Positions 35,101 to 44,167 of a DNA stretch of 64,000 bases are shown in pieces. The notes under the pieces are model-generated. The model was given only the letters and a program-made list of their open reading frames with translations, was not told where the DNA came from and did not search any database. Origin of the DNA: Streptomyces sp. NBC_01198. GTDB taxonomy: Bacteria > Actinomycetota > Actinomycetes > Streptomycetales > Streptomycetaceae. Within the stretch, counting starts at the first letter, position 1, and each line of letters begins with the position of its first letter. Position numbers and translations under genes: made by a program. The stretch spans positions 4,471,001 to 4,535,000 of the forward strand of contig NZ_CP108568.1 of NCBI RefSeq assembly GCF_036010485.1, in the 5' to 3' direction.

Positions 35101-35486
35101 GGACGCTCCACCTCGGGGACGGGTCACTCGCTCCTGTTCCCGACGTCGTGTGGGCCTATGACGTGGGCGGCATGAAGATCGTCAGCAAGTGGTTCGGATA
35201 CCGGAAAGCCGCGCCGACCAGCAAGCGGACGAGCCCCCTGGACGACATACACGCGGAGCGCTGGCCCCACGAATGGACGACGGAACTCATCGACCTGCTC
35301 TCGGTACTCCGCCGTCTCACCGACCTCGAACCGCGCCAGAGCGAGCTGTTGGGGGAGATTCTCGCGGGCCCCGTGATCACGGAGGCGGAGCTGACTGCAT
35401 CTGGAGTGTTGCCTGTTGCCGCGGCTGCCCGGAAGGCGCGCCACGCTGCGGTCGATGTCCTCTTCGAGGGGCACGAGGTGCCGTGA
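32175..35486 (+). CDS. Single-chain nuclease-adenine methyltransferase (type ISP/IIG-like)
   Basis: The 1103-residue product combines restriction and modification. An N-terminal nuclease pattern has Asp70 and Glu84-Leu-Lys86 (YIELKKPG). The methyltransferase core shows motif I, VDPAMGTGTFL, at about residue 375, a SAM-binding loop, and motif IV, ANPPYDD, at about 495, typical of N6-adenine enzymes. The C-terminal part reads VWAYDVGGMKIVSKWFGYRK and LEPRQSELLGEILAG, like the C-terminus of type ISP enzymes (LlaBIII group). No helicase segment is present between the nuclease and methylase parts, unlike true type ISP, so it is better described as a IIG-like chain with an ISP-type end. The ATG at 32175 follows GGGGGGAAG. 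It cuts unmodified phage DNA and protects host DNA. Confidence 0.8.
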   Translation: MSGGLDSWLLAAVSEFGRACKVKLSGGGSSEAAIRAPLEGLLQTVGERHEQHEVSWHDEFRVPDLGVRPDYAIRASGELAGYIELKKPGLPVDPDTFSKSNREQWEKLRNLPNLLYTNGIEWRLFRDGRQLGETVYFTGSLYSAGESLAPVDPGALDALLKHFLGWRPPAIRRVARLVQHVAPLCRLLRAAVLEQLSAEARSSKRDDDVRARPFTGLKNDWRRMLFPSADDATFADGYAQAVTFALLLARSEDVLEEGIGLHDIGRRLDADHALMGKALQLLTDNVNERFTVTLELLRRTIAQVDWPAIRTGNRDAYLHLYEHFLTIYDPVLRQRSGSYYTPHEVVQEMVRLTEDVLRTRLGQPGGFRSDGVRIVDPAMGTGTFLHTIIERVAEQAAEGSGRAMSADAISRLAPRLYGFEMQMGPFAVAELRASELLKRYDTPLPEGGLNLFVTDTLDNPFVEDEYLASTYEALSESRRRANNVKANVPVTVVIANPPYDDKAEDRGGWVEKRTGRDEVPLLDAFRYPGNGRYEHVLKNMYVYFWRWATWKVFDADDGERHGVVCFITPSGWATGPGGRGMRDYLRRTCDEGWIINLSPEGHRSDVATRPFPGVAQPLAISIFVRKAGVERGGDHRARVHYRALAGRRADKFRQLHAVHIDDNGWRDAHSRSPRPFTPDTQSGWEDFLALDDLFPWGTLGITSNRSWVSSPSEEDLRRRWTTLIREADQVEKARLFKETRDRKLASKKNPLPGQDNRIQPIGRETSVRPALMRTALRSFDRQWLIADNRVLDYPRPDLWASLQAGQIFLNQQSSHEIDSGPAVVATHLVPDTHHFNGRGGRILPLLHPDGSPNLPSGLLAYLARAANQDGVTATDLAAYVVAVAGHDAFTQRFAEELLTPGVRIPLTRDGALWARAVGLGREILWASTYGDRCADPALGRIAGEVQFPLGDERQVRYLTQIGSRMPDRLEYDAATRTLHLGDGSLAPVPDVVWAYDVGGMKIVSKWFGYRKAAPTSKRTSPLDDIHAERWPHEWTTELIDLLSVLRRLTDLEPRQSELLGEILAGPVITEAELTASGVLPVAAAARKARHAAVDVLFEGHEVP

Positions 35487-35499
35487 CCCCAACCGCATG

Positions 35500-35907
35500 T
35501 CACTGGGTTTCGTCCATTCCCGCCAGTGCCTCTGGCAGCGAGCAGGAGCCATCAGCCACACTTCGCACAGCCCGTGCGAAGAGCGGGGCCACCGCCTCGC
35601 GGATGTCGGCCAGGCGGGCAATTTCGGCCAGCCGCTCCTGCGAGGACTCGTACAACGCCCGGAAGTGGGCCGCGGCACCCAGATCTGTCAGCGCCAGCGA
35701 ACCGTCGGCCAGGTCGACCAGCTTCATCCAACGGAGCGTCGGCAAGTCGTCTCGGGCCAGATCCGCGTCTAGCCCGTCCAAGGCCAGCGCCTCGACAAAG
35801 GCCGGCCGATCGCTCGGGTCCGGGACCGACCCCTCGGCCAATCGTGCGAGGAATCGCCACTGCGCTTCTGTGAGATCCAGATGGGGCAGGGGTGCGGCAG
35901 AGGGCAT
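35500..35907 (-). CDS. Small hypothetical protein between two defence genes
   Basis: The 135-residue product (MPSAAPLPHLDLTEAQWRFL) is helical and acidic, with DLPTLRWMKLVDLADGSLAL suggesting a winged-helix-like wing and TDLGAAAHFRALYESSQERL a long helix. It faces the methyltransferase gene and ends 13 bases from its stop. I cannot name a family; a transcription factor or antitoxin-like regulator would suit the position. The open frame extends to 36087, but the ATG at 35907 is the best start. The gap upstream (35908-36174, 267 bases) contains the promoter of the Hhe-like gene. Confidence 0.55.
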   Translation of the reverse strand: MPSAAPLPHLDLTEAQWRFLARLAEGSVPDPSDRPAFVEALALDGLDADLARDDLPTLRWMKLVDLADGSLALTDLGAAAHFRALYESSQERLAEIARLADIREAVAPLFARAVRSVADGSCSLPEALAGMDETQ

Positions 35908-36174
35908 GAAGCCATGCCTAGCACGCCGTACTGACAGCAGCGGCGTCTCCACTCCGCCAGGCGGGCGGTCGGAAGGTCCGGAAGGTGGTGCGCGAGATGG
36001 GCTGGTCCCACTGCGGGGGCGCTGCGCGCAGGGCCACGAGCGCTTCGTAGACCTGGAACCGCGCAGAACCGGTTCGACTTCGGACAATCACGGACGCATG
36101 CGGCCATGCGCCGCTATGCTCCGTTCACTAAATCTCCACAACTGCCGTAGTGCCACTGTGAGGAGCTCCGCCGT

Positions 36175-39100
36175 ATGAATGTCCGACCTCCGATGGGCCC
36201 GGCGGATCGGAAGCGGCTGGAGAACCTGCTGGGTTCCTGGCGGGACTCGCTCATCGATCTCAGCTTCCGCAACCGATTGCTCAGCTACCAGCGTCGGTCG
36301 ACGTCGGTCGGGATGGATATCGCCGCGCCTGGTCTGCTCTCGGTCCTCGAAGGGCTCAGCCGCGTCTGTGGCTTTGCCGAGGTGAAGGAGGCTGAGACGA
36401 ACGACGGGAGAAGGCCCGGCGGCGGAGTGGCGCTGGCCAAGACCAATTCGGTGGCGGTCCCGGCGGACAGCCGACCCATTGACACGCCTGCCTCTCGCCA
36501 GGGAGTGGCCGGTCGTCGGCCGGCCGTGAACCTGACCACCTCCAAGACCTCCCAGGCCGAGCAGGACCGTCATCTCAAACGCCTGGCGGTGGTGACGCGC
36601 GAGAAGTACAACGATTATGGCCTGTGGGTGTTGTATGTCGGCGTGGGCTTCCTCGAGTGGAGGCCGTCGCCTTCTGCGGAGAAGGGTCTAAGCTCGCCGC
36701 TGGTCATGGTCCCAGTAGTGCTGGAGCGGCGTGGGAATACCTACGTCCTCAAGCTCAACACGGATGAGGAGCCGGTGCTCAACCCGGCCCTCGGAATCAA
36801 GATGGGCGAGCTCAGTGTCAACTGGCCACGTCCTGACCAGGTAGAGCTCGCGGGCATCCCGGACCTGATCGACAGGGTGCGGCGAGCGGTGGCGAAGCAC
36901 CGAGGCTGGACGGTGACGACGCGCATCGTGTTGGACACCTTCAATTCCAGCAAAGAGGTCATGTACCGGGACCTGTTGGAAAATTCGCACCGGGTTATGG
37001 GCAGCAGCCTGGTCCGTGCTCTTGGCCTCGGCGCGGATTCTGGTCTTCTGGCCGCGACGTTCGACTTTGAGCCCGCTGACCTCGAGCGCATTGACACGGT
37101 GCAGCCGCCCGAGAAGGCTCCGATGGTCCTGGACGCCGACTCGTCACAGCGGCAGTGCGTCGCCGCAGCGCTCGACGGTCGTAGTTTCGTGATGGACGGT
37201 CCGCCAGGAACGGGTAAGAGCCAGACGATCACCAACATGATCGCCGGATTGATCGAACAGGGCCGAACCGTGCTCTTCGTGAGCGAGAAGGCCGCAGCTC
37301 TCGACGTGGTTCGCAATCGCCTGAGTGATGTCGGCCTCGGAGATTACGTCCTGGCGTTGCACAGCAACACTGCCGGACGCAAGCAGGTGGCGCAGGAGCT
37401 CGGCAGGGCGCTTGCAGCTCCGCGGCGTACCCTGTCGGGCGGCAGCCAGGTGGAACTCGGGCGTGCAAGGAAGCTGCGCGAGGAGCTCTCCGAATACGCC
37501 TCGGCGATGAACGACATCAGGCCGGGACTCGGGATGTCCCTGCATGACGCCTTGGGACGAATAGCGCTGCTGGACACAGCCGACCCACTGCCGGCGAACG
37601 ACTCTTTCGACGTAACCGCGCTTTCGGAGCAGCTTCTCAGCGACGCGGAGAATGCCGCGATCCAGGTAGCCACATCCTGGCGCCCGGCGCTCGAAGGCAC
37701 CGGCTTCTCCTGGTACGGCCTGAAGGACAGCGGGAATCCACTTCTGGCACTGGACCTGGCCTCCGAAGCGCTGAGCCAACTCGACTCGGCCCTCACCGTT
37801 CACGGCGGCCTGCTGAGCGCGCTGGACTGGGAGGGTCCTGGGGCCGCTGCCCGACTGACAGAGGTGCTGCGGATTGCAGGTAGGCGTCCGCCCATGCCCC
37901 GCGAGTGGCTTACGGCGGATCCGGAGTCGCTGGGCGACGATGTGCGGGCCTTCCTGCAGCGCATGGAAGCGGTGACGGAGGCGGAACGTCCCGCCGAGCG
38001 GACGCTGGGCTCGGTTTGGGATCGGTTGCCCCAAGGCGTGGATCCGGAGCCGAGTCCCGCTGAGATAGCCCTTTCCTCGTTGGTTCCAGTACAAGTGGAC
38101 TTGACTCAGCTCACCGCCGATGACGTCCGAGATCTTGCGCAACGGCTGGAGAGGGATGCGGTCGGGTTGGAGCAGGCGGCCCGATCGATGGTTTCCGTAG
38201 CTCGTATGTACGGGTTGCCGGAGCCGGAGACCTGTGAGGAAGCCCTCCGTCTCGGCCGCCTTGCGGCGTTCGCCGCACTCCCGGACGATGCGAAGCCGCA
38301 ACCTTCCTGGCTCACGGCTGAGGGGCTTGCTGACGCCCGTAGGGCTGCTCAGGCCCTACGCGAGTCAGTGCGAGTGCTGGTGGGGGCCCGGCAGCAAGCG
38401 GGGGCGATCTTCAACGAGCGAGTGCTGGCCGAACCATCGCTGGGTGAAGTCGCAGAGCGCTTTGCCACCGTGCACCGCTCCATTGCCGGGACCCTTTCGG
38501 CTGCTCGGCGAGCTGATCGCCAGCTTGTCAGATCCTGGGTTGTCGGAGAGGGCAAAGTCACCAAGGTCGTAGTCGGCGCGCTTCCGGCTGCCGTGGCGTG
38601 GCAGCAGGCGGCGCAGGCGCTCGGCGCTGCCACGCTCAAGCATGCTCCGGCACTGGGCCCGCTGTGGAAGGGTGAGGAAACCGACTTCGCCACCCTGGAT
38701 GCCATAGTCGCCCGGGCCGAGGAGATCGTGACGCTCGCTCCCAGGGTGCTCAGTCGGGAGTCGCTGGCTCGTGAGTTGGCCGCCGGCGGTGCACCTCGAC
38801 ATGCGGCGCAACGTAGCGCCGAAGAGACGGTTGCGTGGCTGGCCGAGTGGCGGAACTCATTGGTGCTCCCACCGGCTCCAGGACCTTCATACGAACTGGA
38901 GGCCGGCGGCCTGCTTGCGGCCGCGGCCTGGAGTCGCGCGCATCTCGCACCGCTGCGGGCGGCGGAACCGCTCATCCGCGTCGTTGAGGAAACCGCGGCG
39001 GCGGGTGGCGGTGGGGATCTCGCTCCAGGGGTGTGGACACTTTCCACATCCCGTGCCGCAGTTCAGAGGGTGCGGGACGCGCGATCTGCGTCCGCTGCTT

Positions 39101-41796
39101 TCGAGTCCACAGCGGATGCCGATCGGAAGCTGCTCGGTGGCCTCTACGAGGGTCGTGCAACTGGCGGGACCGCGCTTACGGCGGCCGTCGCGTGGGTCGC
39201 CGATCTCCGTAGTGCCTGTGGCTTGGACAGAAGCGCGGTGTTGGGAACAGCGGTCGCCGAGATCCTCTACGAAGCCGACGCCGATCCCGAGCTGGAGGCC
39301 GCGGAACGAAGGTGGTCCCAGACTTCCGAGGGTCTGGTCGACCTGTTCCGTGTGGCGAGGGCGGATCCCCTCCGTGCAGCGTTGCAGCGGAGCGCCGATG
39401 CCGCGAGGCAGGCTCTCGACGTCCTGGGCACCGATCGAGGCGGTCCGGACGAGTGGCGTGCCTACGACGAGGGACGCAGCGTCCTCGACGAGCTGAGTCT
39501 GGGCGATCTGGTGGACCGTGCGGTGCGCCGCAGCGTCGCGCCCGACGACTTTCCCCGTGTGGTGGTACGAGCAGTGCTGCGGGCCTGGGTGGACAGGCAA
39601 TTGAGCGTGGACAAACGGTTGGCGACGACACGTTCCGTGGATCGCGACGGACTGGTGAAGCGGTTCCAGCAGCTGGACGCCAAGCTCACCGATCATGCCC
39701 GCGCACGGGTCATCCAGGCATGCGACGCACGTAGGCCTCGGACAGTGACCGACCCCGGCGCGGTGCTGATCCGCCGAGAGGGAGAGAAGAAGACCCGGCA
39801 CAAGCCGGTACGGGAACTGCTCAACACGGCTCGCGACACCGTGCGGCTGATCAAGCCGTGTTTCATGATGAGTCCTCTGACCGTCAGCCGCTTCCTCCCA
39901 CCGGACATCGACTTCGACGTCGTGATCTTCGACGAGGCGTCGCAGGTCCTCCCTCAGGACGCTGTGAACTGCGTCTACCGCGGACGTTCGCTCATCGTCG
40001 CGGGCGACCAGAAGCAGCTGCCCCCGACCTCCTTCTTCTCCTCGACCGGCGATGACGACGCGGACGCCGAAGACGAAGAGCTGCCCGAGCGGTTCGATTC
40101 CGTGCTCGACATGTGCAAAGCGAGTGGCCTGCTCCCCAGCCTGTCGCTGCGGTGGCACTACCGCAGCCGCCACGAAGCTCTGATCGCCTTCAGCAACCAC
40201 GAGTTCTACAAGGAGTCGATGACCACCTTCCCCGGCGCCCACGCCGAGGGAGACGATGTCGGTGTCGCGTTCTTCCGCGCGCCGGAGGGCGTCTACCGGT
40301 CCGGCGGCGCAGCACGGGACAACCCCGGCGAGGCCGCCGAGGTCGCCCGACGGGTGATCCACCACTTCACCACCCGCAAAGGCAAGTCACTGGGTGTGGT
40401 GGCACTGTCGCAGCCACAGGCGGTGGCGATCCAGGATGCGGTGGACGTCGCCCGACGTGCCAGGCCCGACCTCGACGACAGCTTCTCCGAGGGCCGACTG
40501 GACGGCTTCTTCGTGAAGAATCTGGAAAGCGTGCAGGGCGACGAACGCGATGTGATGATCATGTCCGTCGGGTACGGGGCGGACGCGAACGGCAAGTTCT
40601 CCATGAACTTCGGCCCGATGAACAAGCCCGACGGGTGGCGTCGCCTCAACGTCGCCGCGACTCGGGCTCGCTACCGGATGGAGGTCATCGCCTCCTTCGA
40701 CCCGGGGCAGATGCGGGAGACCGCCAGCGAGAGCTTCCGGTATTTCCAGCGCTACCTCCGGTACGCCCAGAGCGGCCTGCCGGCCCTGGCTCAATCAGCG
40801 GTGGACGGAGACGCCCTACCGGAGAGTCCGTTCGAGGAGTCGGTGCTCGCCGTTCTGCAAAAGCTGGGATACGACGTACAGCCACAGGTCGGAGTTGCCG
40901 GCTACCGCATCGATCTCGGCATCCGCCACCCCAAGCTTCCAGGGCGTTTTGTGCTCGGCGTTGAGTGCGATGGCGCCATGTACCACTCATCGAAGGCGGC
41001 ACGAGATCGCGACAGGCTTCGAGAAGGCGTACTGCGGGGTCTCGGCTGGGAGCTCCATCGCATCTGGGGCACCGACTGGTACCGGGACCGTGCCGGGGCT
41101 GAGTCCCGGCTACGTGCGGCGGTCGAAAGCGCGATAGCGCGTGCTGTCGTGCCGGAGGCCCCGGTCATCCGGCCCATGGAACACAGCACGAGGATGACCC
41201 CCCAAGGGTCAGGCCTGCCGGAAGTCTCCGCGCCGGCCGCACGGTCCAACGGTGGATCTGCGAGCGGATCGGCGCGGCGTCGCTCCCCCGTCCGTCCGCC
41301 GATTGGCGCTACCCACAACGGTCCAGCCATCCCGGTGACGCGGGAGACCTTCCCCATCACCGCTCTCGCGGGTACATCGCGTCAGCGCCTCACGCACGAG
41401 CTCACTCAAATCCGCGCGACTCTGGCAGAACTGCAACTACCAGTACCGCGGGAAACGGACGCCAGCTGGCGCAAGCGTGAGAAGCGCCGTGAACAGCTCG
41501 AAGAGCGGGCCAGCTACTTGCAGAGAGTCCTCCGGGCGGTGCCTGCGGCGCAGCGGACATCCGGCCGCCCGGTGGTGGCCCCCGGCCGGTTGGTGGGGTT
41601 GATCTTCGACGGGACCGATGCCGTCGAGGAGTACGAGATCACCTCGCAGCGACCGTCTGTTGACGACATCCAGGTCCTGAGTCCGTTCACCGAACTCGGT
41701 GCCGCGCTGCTGTGGAGCGAGGCGGGCACCCTCGTCGAGTACACCGACGGCAGAGGCGGCCGCAGCCATGTCCGTGTCCGCCATGTGCGGGACTGA
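36175..41796 (+). CDS. DUF4011-SF1 helicase-REase fusion (Hhe-like defence protein)
   Basis: The 1873-residue product has a DUF4011 N-terminus (WRDSLIDLSFRNRLLSYQRR), a split SF1 helicase with the P-loop GPPGTGKS at about residue 342, and a DEAS box (VVIFDEASQVLPQDA) at about 1250. A later RNVAATRARYRME-like segment is the C-terminal helicase core. Near residue 1549-1640 a Vsr/MTES_1575-type nuclease domain follows, with ESPFEESVLAVLQKLGYDVQ, YRIDLGIRHP and GVECDGAMYHSSKAARDRDR. A DUF4011-helicase-nuclease of this order is known as the Hhe antiviral gene; a single protein is enough there. It should cleave phage DNA after ATP-driven movement. The gene starts with ATG after a GAGGAGC site. The last 200 residues are a disordered linker and a small unknown domain. 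The intact motifs suggest activity. Confidence 0.85.
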   Translation: MNVRPPMGPADRKRLENLLGSWRDSLIDLSFRNRLLSYQRRSTSVGMDIAAPGLLSVLEGLSRVCGFAEVKEAETNDGRRPGGGVALAKTNSVAVPADSRPIDTPASRQGVAGRRPAVNLTTSKTSQAEQDRHLKRLAVVTREKYNDYGLWVLYVGVGFLEWRPSPSAEKGLSSPLVMVPVVLERRGNTYVLKLNTDEEPVLNPALGIKMGELSVNWPRPDQVELAGIPDLIDRVRRAVAKHRGWTVTTRIVLDTFNSSKEVMYRDLLENSHRVMGSSLVRALGLGADSGLLAATFDFEPADLERIDTVQPPEKAPMVLDADSSQRQCVAAALDGRSFVMDGPPGTGKSQTITNMIAGLIEQGRTVLFVSEKAAALDVVRNRLSDVGLGDYVLALHSNTAGRKQVAQELGRALAAPRRTLSGGSQVELGRARKLREELSEYASAMNDIRPGLGMSLHDALGRIALLDTADPLPANDSFDVTALSEQLLSDAENAAIQVATSWRPALEGTGFSWYGLKDSGNPLLALDLASEALSQLDSALTVHGGLLSALDWEGPGAAARLTEVLRIAGRRPPMPREWLTADPESLGDDVRAFLQRMEAVTEAERPAERTLGSVWDRLPQGVDPEPSPAEIALSSLVPVQVDLTQLTADDVRDLAQRLERDAVGLEQAARSMVSVARMYGLPEPETCEEALRLGRLAAFAALPDDAKPQPSWLTAEGLADARRAAQALRESVRVLVGARQQAGAIFNERVLAEPSLGEVAERFATVHRSIAGTLSAARRADRQLVRSWVVGEGKVTKVVVGALPAAVAWQQAAQALGAATLKHAPALGPLWKGEETDFATLDAIVARAEEIVTLAPRVLSRESLARELAAGGAPRHAAQRSAEETVAWLAEWRNSLVLPPAPGPSYELEAGGLLAAAAWSRAHLAPLRAAEPLIRVVEETAAAGGGGDLAPGVWTLSTSRAAVQRVRDARSASAAFESTADADRKLLGGLYEGRATGGTALTAAVAWVADLRSACGLDRSAVLGTAVAEILYEADADPELEAAERRWSQTSEGLVDLFRVARADPLRAALQRSADAARQALDVLGTDRGGPDEWRAYDEGRSVLDELSLGDLVDRAVRRSVAPDDFPRVVVRAVLRAWVDRQLSVDKRLATTRSVDRDGLVKRFQQLDAKLTDHARARVIQACDARRPRTVTDPGAVLIRREGEKKTRHKPVRELLNTARDTVRLIKPCFMMSPLTVSRFLPPDIDFDVVIFDEASQVLPQDAVNCVYRGRSLIVAGDQKQLPPTSFFSSTGDDDADAEDEELPERFDSVLDMCKASGLLPSLSLRWHYRSRHEALIAFSNHEFYKESMTTFPGAHAEGDDVGVAFFRAPEGVYRSGGAARDNPGEAAEVARRVIHHFTTRKGKSLGVVALSQPQAVAIQDAVDVARRARPDLDDSFSEGRLDGFFVKNLESVQGDERDVMIMSVGYGADANGKFSMNFGPMNKPDGWRRLNVAATRARYRMEVIASFDPGQMRETASESFRYFQRYLRYAQSGLPALAQSAVDGDALPESPFEESVLAVLQKLGYDVQPQVGVAGYRIDLGIRHPKLPGRFVLGVECDGAMYHSSKAARDRDRLREGVLRGLGWELHRIWGTDWYRDRAGAESRLRAAVESAIARAVVPEAPVIRPMEHSTRMTPQGSGLPEVSAPAARSNGGSASGSARRRSPVRPPIGATHNGPAIPVTRETFPITALAGTSRQRLTHELTQIRATLAELQLPVPRETDASWRKREKRREQLEERASYLQRVLRAVPAAQRTSGRPVVAPGRLVGLIFDGTDAVEEYEITSQRPSVDDIQVLSPFTELGAALLWSEAGTLVEYTDGRGGRSHVRVRHVRD

Positions 41797-41992
41797 CACG
41801 GACTCGACACCGAGACGCCGGCGTCAGAGGTTCATCAGCACCACGCGGACACCGGAGGGCCAGGTGCTCCTACCGACAACTGTGACGCCCTCCAACTCTG
41901 CCAACGGAGCCGTCGGCTTGGTCAACAGCCGACGCCGGCAGCTGGTCGGTCGATACCGTGGAGAGCGGAATCATGGACGAAAGGGGCGGCCT

Positions 41993-43837
41993 GTGAAGGC
42001 GGATACGGTCGACTTGCGGCGGATCTTCGGCAAGGACGTGCGGTACACGGTGCCGCTGTTCCAGCGACCGTATGTCTGGAACAGGGACGAGAACTGGACG
42101 GCACTGTGGGAGGACATCCGGCGGGTGATCGAGCGGACCGAGCGGGCGGGCGACAGCGGGGATACCGTGGCGCCGCACTTCCTGGGTGCGGTGGTGTTCG
42201 ACAAGACGCCGTACTTGTCATCGAACCTGGAGACTCGGCAGGTCATCGACGGGCAGCAGCGGCTCACGACCCTGCAGCTCTTTTTGTACGCAGCTCGGTT
42301 GTCCGCTGCGGGGATGGACCACGAGCGCTCCGTACGTCTGCTGAGCAAGTTTCTTGAGAACGACGAGGACCTGTTCGACATCGGTCAGCACCCGGATCAC
42401 CGATACAAGGTCTGGCCCACTAACGCGGACCGGGACCAGTTCAGGGCTGTCATGAGCGGGCAGGGCGGCGACGGGGTCCTGGCCCAGGCGGTGAGCTACT
42501 TCCGGGGGGAGATCGACACCTGGGTGGCAGAAGCAGCCGAGCCGGCAGATCGTCTCGGCGCCCTGGTCCAGACGATGCGGGAGCAGTTACGCCTGGTCAT
42601 CATCGACCTGGAGGAGCATGACGACGCCCAGGTCGTGTTCGAGACGCTCAACAGCCGTGGGACACCACTGGAGCATGCGGATCTGGTGAAGAACCTCCTC
42701 TTCCGCGACGCCGAGCACGCCGGCGCCGACGTCGACCGGCTCTACAAGACCTACTGGTCTCCGTTCGACCAGGCGGAGTGGCGGGTGGAGCAGACCACAG
42801 GGCGCATCACCCGCAGTCGCCTCGATGTCTTCCTCACCTACTGGCTCACCATGAGGACCCGCCGCGAATTCACGTCCTCCGCCTTGTTCAAGGAGTTCGA
42901 GCACTGGCTGCGGTCAGATGCTCCCGCCACAGAGGACGTCTTCGCGGAACTGGCACAGTATGCCGAGATCTACGACCAGATCGACCAGCACCCGTTCGAC
43001 GGCGTCGAGGGCAGGTTCCTGTACAGGATGAAAGTCCTGCAGACCTCCACCCCGATGCCCCTTCTGCTGTTCCTCTACGGACTCGGTGACGCCGTACTGC
43101 CGCCTGAGCGGCGTCAACGGGCCATCCGGGCGATCGACAGCTACATCGTCCGCCGCGCCGTCCTCAATCTGAGCAACCGGGACTTCAACCACGTGTTCCG
43201 CGATCTCGTCGCCGCTGCCTCACAGCAGCCCGAGCGGGCCGACGAACTGATCATCGACGCTCTCCGTGCGATGCAGGGACAGCACCGCGAATGGCCGACC
43301 GATGCCGCGTTTCAGGCAGCTCTGGAACAGGACCCCATCTATGCCCGCCTCTACCGGCATCGCGTCCGCATTCTCCTCGAGGGTCTTGAGGACGAACTCC
43401 GTACCGGGCACACCGAACAGCTCACCGTGCCTGTTGGCGAGCACTTCGGCGCGAAGCTCACCATCGAGCACGTCATGCCACAGAGCTGGGAGGAGAACTG
43501 GCCCGTGCTGGCGGACGACGCCGGCGAAGGCGCCGACCGCCACGAACTCGTCCACACCCTGGGCAACCTCACCCTGGTCACCGCCCGCCTGAACCCGGCC
43601 CTCGGCAATATGGGCTGGGACGACAAGAAACGCTGGCTGGGAGAGCACAGCCTGCTCCGCCTCACCCATGGCACGCTGCTCAACGCTCCACCGACCGTGG
43701 CTGCCGAGGGTTGGGCGGTGTCCTGGAACGAGCACAGTATCCGGGAGCGTGGCGCGTACCTTGCGTCGCTGGCCCTGAGAATCTGGCCGTCGGCCGGTCA
43801 GCTCATTAGCGTCGAAGTGGGCCCTGTCGCCAAGTAA
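41993..43837 (+). CDS. gmrSD: GmrSD-type type IV restriction enzyme (DUF262-DUF1524 fusion)
   Basis: The 614-residue product joins both halves of GmrSD. The DUF262 half (GmrS-like) has VPLFQRPYVWNRDENW and the ParB-like DGQQR motif at residues 86-90, which binds and hydrolyses nucleotides. The DUF1524 half (GmrD-like) has an HNH core with LTIEHVMPQSWEENW (His493) and a HTLGNLTLVTARLNPALGN segment. Such enzymes cut DNA carrying modified bases such as glucosylated hydroxymethylcytosine and are inactive on normal host DNA. The GTG at 41993 follows AAAGGGGCGG; the open frame extends far upstream into the end of the Hhe-like gene, but only this start fits the fold. It begins 196 bases after the Hhe-like gene's stop on the same strand. 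Confidence 0.85.
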   Translation: MKADTVDLRRIFGKDVRYTVPLFQRPYVWNRDENWTALWEDIRRVIERTERAGDSGDTVAPHFLGAVVFDKTPYLSSNLETRQVIDGQQRLTTLQLFLYAARLSAAGMDHERSVRLLSKFLENDEDLFDIGQHPDHRYKVWPTNADRDQFRAVMSGQGGDGVLAQAVSYFRGEIDTWVAEAAEPADRLGALVQTMREQLRLVIIDLEEHDDAQVVFETLNSRGTPLEHADLVKNLLFRDAEHAGADVDRLYKTYWSPFDQAEWRVEQTTGRITRSRLDVFLTYWLTMRTRREFTSSALFKEFEHWLRSDAPATEDVFAELAQYAEIYDQIDQHPFDGVEGRFLYRMKVLQTSTPMPLLLFLYGLGDAVLPPERRQRAIRAIDSYIVRRAVLNLSNRDFNHVFRDLVAAASQQPERADELIIDALRAMQGQHREWPTDAAFQAALEQDPIYARLYRHRVRILLEGLEDELRTGHTEQLTVPVGEHFGAKLTIEHVMPQSWEENWPVLADDAGEGADRHELVHTLGNLTLVTARLNPALGNMGWDDKKRWLGEHSLLRLTHGTLLNAPPTVAAEGWAVSWNEHSIRERGAYLASLALRIWPSAGQLISVEVGPVAK

Positions 43838-44167
43838 TTGCGGCGCAAGCTGCCAAAGGTTGGCCATACAGCACGCCTGATCGGCGAAGTAGATGCCAGT
43901 CTCGCGACACCACGACAGGGAGCTCTATCGAGCCCCTTGTCGTGGCCAATTCATGTGAACTTTCGGCCCCCCGACGGGAGGGCCGGACAGGGCGAGCCGG
44001 ATGAAGATCTCGACCGGGCTCATGGCTTGGACGAGAACCCGTTGATGCACGTTGCCTGATCACTCCGCGGCATAAACTCACAAAGTAGCCCGCTGTTGAA
44101 CGGGACAATAAGGCGGGCCGATACTTGAACTTGGGGCATTTCTCCCATTCATTGTCGCCGGAACGCA
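43838..44167. other. Convergent intergenic region
   Basis: This 330-base gap lies between two convergent gene ends. It holds a strong hairpin (listed separately) and an open frame of 73 codons from 43838 that starts right after the GmrSD stop, but it has no ribosome binding site or recognisable similarity, so I did not call it a gene. Confidence 0.5.
43910..43945. terminator. Convergent bidirectional hairpin terminator
   Basis: The arms 43910-43925 and 43930-43945 form a 16-position stem with one G-T wobble and one mismatch around a 4-base loop (TATC). It lies between the convergent GmrSD-type and STAND genes, so it can end transcription from both. There is no T-run, as is usual in high-GC genomes. 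Confidence 0.7.

Noticed and set aside
43838..44059. 73-codon frame after GmrSD
   Set aside because: No ribosome binding site or similarity; crosses the hairpin terminator.
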